From Prinia subflava (Eukaryota; Chordata; Aves; Passeriformes; Cisticolidae): a stretch of DNA of 64,000 bases. Each line of letters begins with the position of its first letter. Position 1 is the first letter of the stretch. The stretch is from contig NC_086250.1 in assembly GCF_021018805.1 (NCBI RefSeq), forward strand, positions 67,901,322-67,965,321, read 5' to 3'. The notes beneath the pieces are model-generated. The model did no database searches, was not told the origin of the DNA, and saw nothing but the letters and a program-made list of their open reading frames with translations. The translations under genes were made by a program, and so were the position numbers. Positions 60,201 through 64,000 of the stretch are shown one piece after another.

Positions 60201-62440
60201 CATCTCTAGGTGAACAGATCCAGGAAAATGATAAATGAAGAGGCAGTTAGGTCTTTAGTTGCTGCTGTTTCAGAACCAGTGAAGGTCCAGTGTGGCTGAA
60301 AATACATCCCCTCCTTTCTCAGAACTGGCATAATAGAAATTCTTCATCTACACAAAGTCATCTATCCCTTTCTTCTCATTAGGCCATCAAAGCTTCTGCA
60401 TCTTCTGAACTTTTATAACAAAACTACTGAGGCAAGAAGATAACGTCTCTAGCAGCATGTTCCAGCAATTAGGCAGAACAGGCAGAATTTCCTTCATGTT
60501 CAGTTTAACACAGACCCCTTCTCAAATTCAGAAAATGAAATGATGCCTGTACTGAGAAGAGTTTATATCATCCAACCTGTTACTCCACACATGCAAGCTG
60601 TCAGCCTTGTTGGACATGGCACCTACTCCACTGCTGGAAGAAGAATCATGGAAGGGGATCTGTAGCATCACAATTAAATTTGTTGGTACACAATTCAGTG
60701 TCTTCATGCACAAACTCAAACAGGACAAACGAAAGGCTCTGTGAACTGCTAATTCACAGGTCTGATGGGAATTGCCTAAGCCTGCAGCCAACTTTTACTC
60801 CATCTATAAATTACTGCATTACAGAGTAGGAAGAGATTCCAATTCCGGCTGATGCATCATCATATGGGTTATCACATGGCAGCATCTACCTGGACTAAGG
60901 GAATTTACGTCATTTTCTGACACAGCAGACCTGGGATGAAGCTGTACAAACAGACTGATTTATACATAGCTTTGTTATTCAATGCTGATTTTTTCAAATG
61001 TCCAGTCTTGTGCTTCTACTGCAGCTAAGAATAAAACCCAAGGAAACATAATTGACTATTACTGTGTTAACCTGGAAACTAGTGGTAGAGTAATAAGCAA
61101 AATTAACTTGCAATTCTGTGTAAAATTAAATTGTAGTTCTCTAGCAAAGTACTACTTCCACTCTAAAATTCTCTAAAATTCAACCAGCTTTCATAAAATA
61201 AACAACACACACTAACTTCCTGATTTAAATTGTATACTTAACCTCCCCCATGCCAATCCTTCACAACTTTTTTCTAGAACAGATCAAAAACAGTTAAGGA
61301 TCTAAATTTCATCATCCTTGTTTTGTGTTTTAACTAGCAACACAAGCTGAAGGATACAGCGTCATGTTAACAGTAAGTATTTTCAGTAGAAACAACAAAA
61401 AAAAGGAACAGCTTTAGAATTGCCTCCAGGTGCCAGAAAGCTCACACAGTAGCACAAAACCATGAGTGTGTCTGAGCTATATAAATAAATACAGGTTTTG
61501 CCACTCACTCTTTCACAGAAAACTACCACAATTAAAAGGAAACTATCAGGGAGGGCAGAGGGAAAGAGACAGAAAGCCTAACTCTATGTTGAAGGCAAGA
61601 GAGAAATTTAGATTTCCAGTTAGGGCAAGCACGTTTATCAGAGTGCTCTTTCCTCAATTAAAAATGGATGCTTTTCAAATGGTTGGGATGATTAAAAAAA
61701 ATATGGAAGGAACCATACCTGCTTTCTAGGCTTAGCCTGCCACAGTACAAAGTGTACTGTTGAGTTCCCTACCTGATTCACCCTGCTAATTGGGAAGAAT
61801 GCAGAAGTGCATCCTACTCCCTCAGTTACTCACTCACTATTTAAATGGCCACACACTCATACTCACTAATGCCAGCACGGCTTTGTTTATGGTGACATAT
61901 TTGTTACTCATCTAATTAAGGTGGAATAAGCTGAGACCTTTATACAGAAGCGTCAACAAAGAGATTAAACAAAAAGCAGTGTGCAGAACAACCACTATTC
62001 TTGAGATTTTTATGAGCTATTTAAGAAAGCAAGGGCAGAACAGCCCTTACTGCCATTCCTGGTTGGAAAGGCTGGAGAGGAGCACTCTCCAAGCTCTAAG
62101 AGACAATCAGACCAGAATAACAAGCTGTTATACCGAAGCTGAGAAGTTATTTCTGGCCTTTGAGTTTAACAACCGAGACAACACCAGCAACCACTTAGGA
62201 TTAGAAATGGCAAAAATCAATCTTAATAGAACAAAAATCGCGTGATGTGGACAGAGCTATTAATGTAATCTGTATCACTATGCACAAGGCTCATTAAACA
62301 CTTACCAAGGCAGGATTTCTGCACCTAGCTTGGCTGCCATGATTCTCCACGCTGCCAGCCCTTTCCATGCTCCCATGGGTGTGCTCCGGAGAGATTTCAG
62401 ACGCCATTTCAGGAGAATCCACCAGCAGATTCCTAGGCAT
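50274..62440 (-). CDS. PROSER2: PROSER2 (C10orf47), proline- and serine-rich protein 2
   Basis: Minus-strand exons: 62,440-62,306, 58,603-58,508 (proposed), 52,781-52,746 (proposed), 52,436-52,184, 51,265-50,274. Joined they encode about 503 aa, or 459 aa if the two proposed exons are skipped; human is about 435 aa. From the N-terminus: a Ser/Glu-rich start with GSMERAGS; DDESLKYLTHEEQDVLMFFE, a conserved helical block; a Ser-rich acidic part; a proline-rich stretch (about residues 193-220); RFPSNINITNVSG; and a conserved end ITVKFSGRGSTEEARREALR then KLGLLKETA. The helical block and C-terminus resemble SARG (C1orf116), which I recall carries STEEKECLLFLEETI and RREALKKLGLLKE. No signal peptide or membrane segment is present; the protein is mostly disordered. 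Its molecular function is not established. The start Met is uncertain. Confidence 0.9.
51266..52183 (-). other. PROSER2: PROSER2 intron, 0.92 kb
   Basis: Separates the two main coding exons; donor CCAG|GTAGTT, acceptor CCTTTTAG. Nothing else is seen. Confidence 0.85.
52184..52436 (-). CDS. PROSER2: PROSER2 exon with FFEETID block
   Basis: 84 codons plus 1 nt, phase 0 start: DDESLKYLTHEEQDVLMFFE, then ETIDALEDDLEEMALRDSG, then SPRSTEENVSSHSETEDII and SSDHEGPPSRDTEP. The acidic amphipathic helix is the most conserved feature and parallels SARG. The acceptor on - has a long T-tract then CCCCATAG; donor CCAG|GTAGTT. Confidence 0.95.
52437..52745 (-). other. PROSER2: Short PROSER2 intron with GT/T-rich tract
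   Basis: 309 nt if the microexon is real. On the minus strand it is dominated by T- and GT-rich runs (52,655-52,735). It contains TTTTTTAG|GTGAGT at 52,680-52,673, an abutting acceptor plus donor. Confidence 0.6.
52746..52781 (-). CDS. PROSER2: Proposed PROSER2 36-nt microexon
   Basis: Minus strand: TTTGCCCCAG acceptor, then 12 codons FGIREAILTLAQ, then a consensus donor CACAG|GTGAGT. Phase 0 on both sides, so it fits directly before DDESLKYL. The open frame continues upstream (PESDTEHSLPQ), so the true acceptor could be farther 5', for example the AAG after a long pyrimidine tract near 52,805. The donor is convincing; exon status is inferred. Confidence 0.55.
54213..54226 (+). repeat. Short (TG)n microsatellite
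   Basis: Seven TG units in a T/G-rich context. Minor simple repeat. Confidence 0.8.
56290..56760 (-). mobile_element. Ancient CR1 LINE 3' fragment (old amniote type)
   Basis: On + it reads CAGGATCAGACCAAAAAGCC with CATTTAGCTCAGTAGCCTTC, then ATTCTGTGGCAGGGAGTTCC, TGTGGCAAAAAGTGCTTCCT and CATTTCATTTGGTGA. This order matches the reverse complement of the 3' region of old CR1 subfamilies also common in turtles and crocodilians. It is heavily diverged and distinct from the younger CR1 copies in this window. Confidence 0.8.
58508..58603 (-). CDS. PROSER2: Proposed PROSER2 96-nt exon
   Basis: Minus strand: CTCTAAC (branch-point-like), then CTTGTCAG acceptor, 32 codons PVSEDGLSLLDPLCSTGDIL then NVCYIDMKSKYA, and donor GCT|GTGAGT. 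Phase 0 at both ends, compatible with the N-terminal exon and with the microexon. A stronger upstream acceptor (TTCCTCTCTAG, exon from 58,622) would shift the frame and put TAA as its second codon. An internal ATG (MKSKYA) could also start a shorter isoform. Exon status is inferred. Confidence 0.45.
58604..62305 (-). other. PROSER2: PROSER2 intron, about 3.7 kb
   Basis: AT-rich. Open frames such as 60,528-60,791 lack splice or family support. No transposon is recognised. Confidence 0.6.
62306..62440 (-). CDS. PROSER2: PROSER2 N-terminal coding exon
   Basis: Minus strand: 45 codons MPRNLLVDSPEMASEISPEH then THGSMERAGSVENHGSQ and ARCRNPAL, donor TTG|GTAAGT, phase 0. The RAGSVENHGSQ stretch aligns by eye with the N-terminal RVGSCDS region of SARG at the same distance from the EE block, which supports the placement. 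I chose ATG 62,440 (G at -3). ATG 62,407 (MASEIS, G at -3 and +4) is in better context, and an in-frame ATG at 62,485 also exists. A possible acceptor GCGTCAG precedes 62,463. Confidence 0.75.
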
Positions 62441-62463
62441 CACACCTTCTTGACTTACTGATC

Positions 62464-64000
62464 CTGACGCAGCACAGAATGCCATCAGTGTGTTACGTGG
62501 GGCTGCTTGCTTTATTCATGTCTGGGAACAGAGAACAATGTGGTATGGGGTTAAGTCTGCTTGTTAAAACACTTGAAAAGGAATGGAAAATAAATGGCAA
62601 AAAAAAAATCCCACACAAGTTAATAAAGGGCATATCTTTATGCCCTGAAACACTCCTATTGCTTAATGGGTATCTTTTAAAAAAGTTCTTGTTCAAAAAT
62701 ATGACTAAGAATCCAACATAAAAAGTTTCTGTAGCCCATCTCTCGTGCTTCCAAACCAGATGCCCACGGACAGTTCGAAGCAAGGTCTCTGCATATACCC
62801 TTGTCCTACAAATTCAGTTTGTGTTTTCCATTATGGCACATCATTAACAGTAACAAAATCCCACTGGCTGAGATACCAACTGGCCCAGCTCAAGTACCTT
62901 TATCATTATTTGGTTTTAAGCAAGAATTCTATTTATTGGATCATATGAGGGAAACAGAACCCATTCATTTCCTAACACTGCTGCAGTTAACTCGTGCTAC
63001 TGAAGCAGTTCTATGCCACCTGCTTATGGTGAAAGATCCATGAGCAGAACTTGGAGCCATTTTTGTATCAGCGCATTAAAAATTGCATTTTAAAGCTTCC
63101 AGAGCTTTTATTTCACTCAGCCATGAAGAAACAGTACTTGTACATTTGGAAGACACTTACTGAAACAGACGTATGCACCAACACTCACTGGAGCAAAAGC
63201 CCCTGGTATTTTAAGCTTTCCCTGTGCCCAGAGTTCTGTTAAACCTCTGAATTGTCATCATCTCCCAAAACACTCTGGTAGAACTTTTATTATCAAGGAC
63301 ACAAATACAAAAGTCAGTGCACTAACACCATGAGCAGGGGGTAGACAAAACACAGAACCCAACACATTAAACCACCCTTTGCAATGAGCAATTGCCTTGC
63401 TTGCTAACACTCCACCTTTCCACCCACCCTGCCTGTGACCCGTGGACAGCAGTGACACATTCCTCAAAACAGCTGGCTCTGAGGTGCCACCTTATATGCA
63501 ACCAGCTGGGAAATGGACACCGTTCCCCTGACACTGCACAAATTAAATGAGATGCTCCTGCTTCCCAAGTGCTTCTCCCTTTGTTACAGCCCAAGAGGCG
63601 ACACGACACGAGAAGCAAAGTCAAGCCCGCATTTCCAATTCAATCGGATTGCTTCTCCTTGCTCCCCACAGCTGTGGGCTGAGAAACCAGAGCCTTCTGG
63701 TAAGCTGATTAGTGTTTCATAGCAGTGAGATAACATCTGCCAATACTGAGCAACAATTCCATCCTGCTGATCCCTCCTCCCAGGAGAGGGCTATGACATT
63801 ACCAGAGGTGCGTGGCAGCACCAACGTGTCCTGTGGGAAAGTTCCCACACAATGTAGCTAGGCTGCAGTCCAGCAAGTCTTGGAAGCACATCCACAACCC
63901 AGAGCGCTGGGTTGCCACAACAAAAACATCTCAGAGCCCTTCTTATGAACATTAGGTCTAATGATCAAATTTAGTCTTACTTTTACACAAAAAGAATGTT
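62464..64000 (-). other. PROSER2: Sequence upstream of PROSER2 first coding exon
   Basis: Probably 5' intron of PROSER2. I see no CpG island, TATA box or non-coding first exon, so the promoter is probably beyond the window. The open frames here are unsupported. Confidence 0.5.

Noticed and set aside
60528..60791. Minus-strand frame with a Ser-rich segment as a further PROSER2 exon
   Set aside because: No acceptor/donor pair keeps the PROSER2 frame, and the peptide does not resemble the family.
1..64000. CRISPR arrays, operons, tRNA/rRNA genes, endogenous viral genes
   Set aside because: None seen. This is vertebrate nuclear DNA, and I recognised no cloverleaf, rRNA core or retroviral gag/pol/env pattern.

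Overview
This is vertebrate nuclear DNA, most likely from a bird. The genes are split by long AT-rich introns with GT...AG junctions. The only interspersed repeats I recognise are CR1 LINE fragments of avian/reptilian type; there are no mammalian SINEs. Two convergent protein-coding genes are present, UPF2 on + and PROSER2 on -, in the arrangement I recall for human chromosome 10. The species cannot be named from the sequence.

Region 1 (1 to about 38,525): the 3' part of UPF2. Sixteen consecutive exons join in one open frame of 720 codons. They cover the second and third MIF4G domains, the acidic linker and the UPF1-binding region, and end in GGRRR-stop. The final exon holds only 7 coding bases plus the stop codon. 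Exons 1-6 or so, the promoter and the first MIF4G domain lie upstream of the window. The 3' UTR runs to a probable poly(A) site near 38.5 kb.

Region 2 (about 38.5 to 47.5 kb): a more GC-rich convergent intergenic stretch. It holds two CR1 3'-end fragments, a (CTTC)n microsatellite and a roughly 1.4-kb decayed CR1 reverse-transcriptase fragment. I see no host gene here.

Region 3 (about 47.5 to 64 kb): PROSER2 on the minus strand. It has a long 3' UTR, a 992-nt last coding exon, a 253-nt exon with the conserved EE(x)nFFEETID block, and an N-terminal exon at 62.3-62.4 kb. I also propose a 36-nt microexon and a 96-nt exon between them. All the junctions in that stretch are phase 0. The promoter and 5'-most exon are not recognised and may lie beyond 64 kb.

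UPF2 is a core nonsense-mediated decay adaptor linking UPF1 to UPF3 and the exon junction complex. PROSER2 is a poorly characterised, largely disordered protein related to SARG (C1orf116). Nothing suggests the two act together; they are only neighbours. The best leads are RNA-processing signals: a UPF2 exon that begins with a perfect splice-donor sequence (recursive-splicing type), a candidate intronic poly(A) site that would make a UPF2 lacking its UPF1-binding domain, a near-silent last-intron retention in UPF2, and unannotated-looking PROSER2 N-terminal exons with a paired acceptor that toggles frame and stop.
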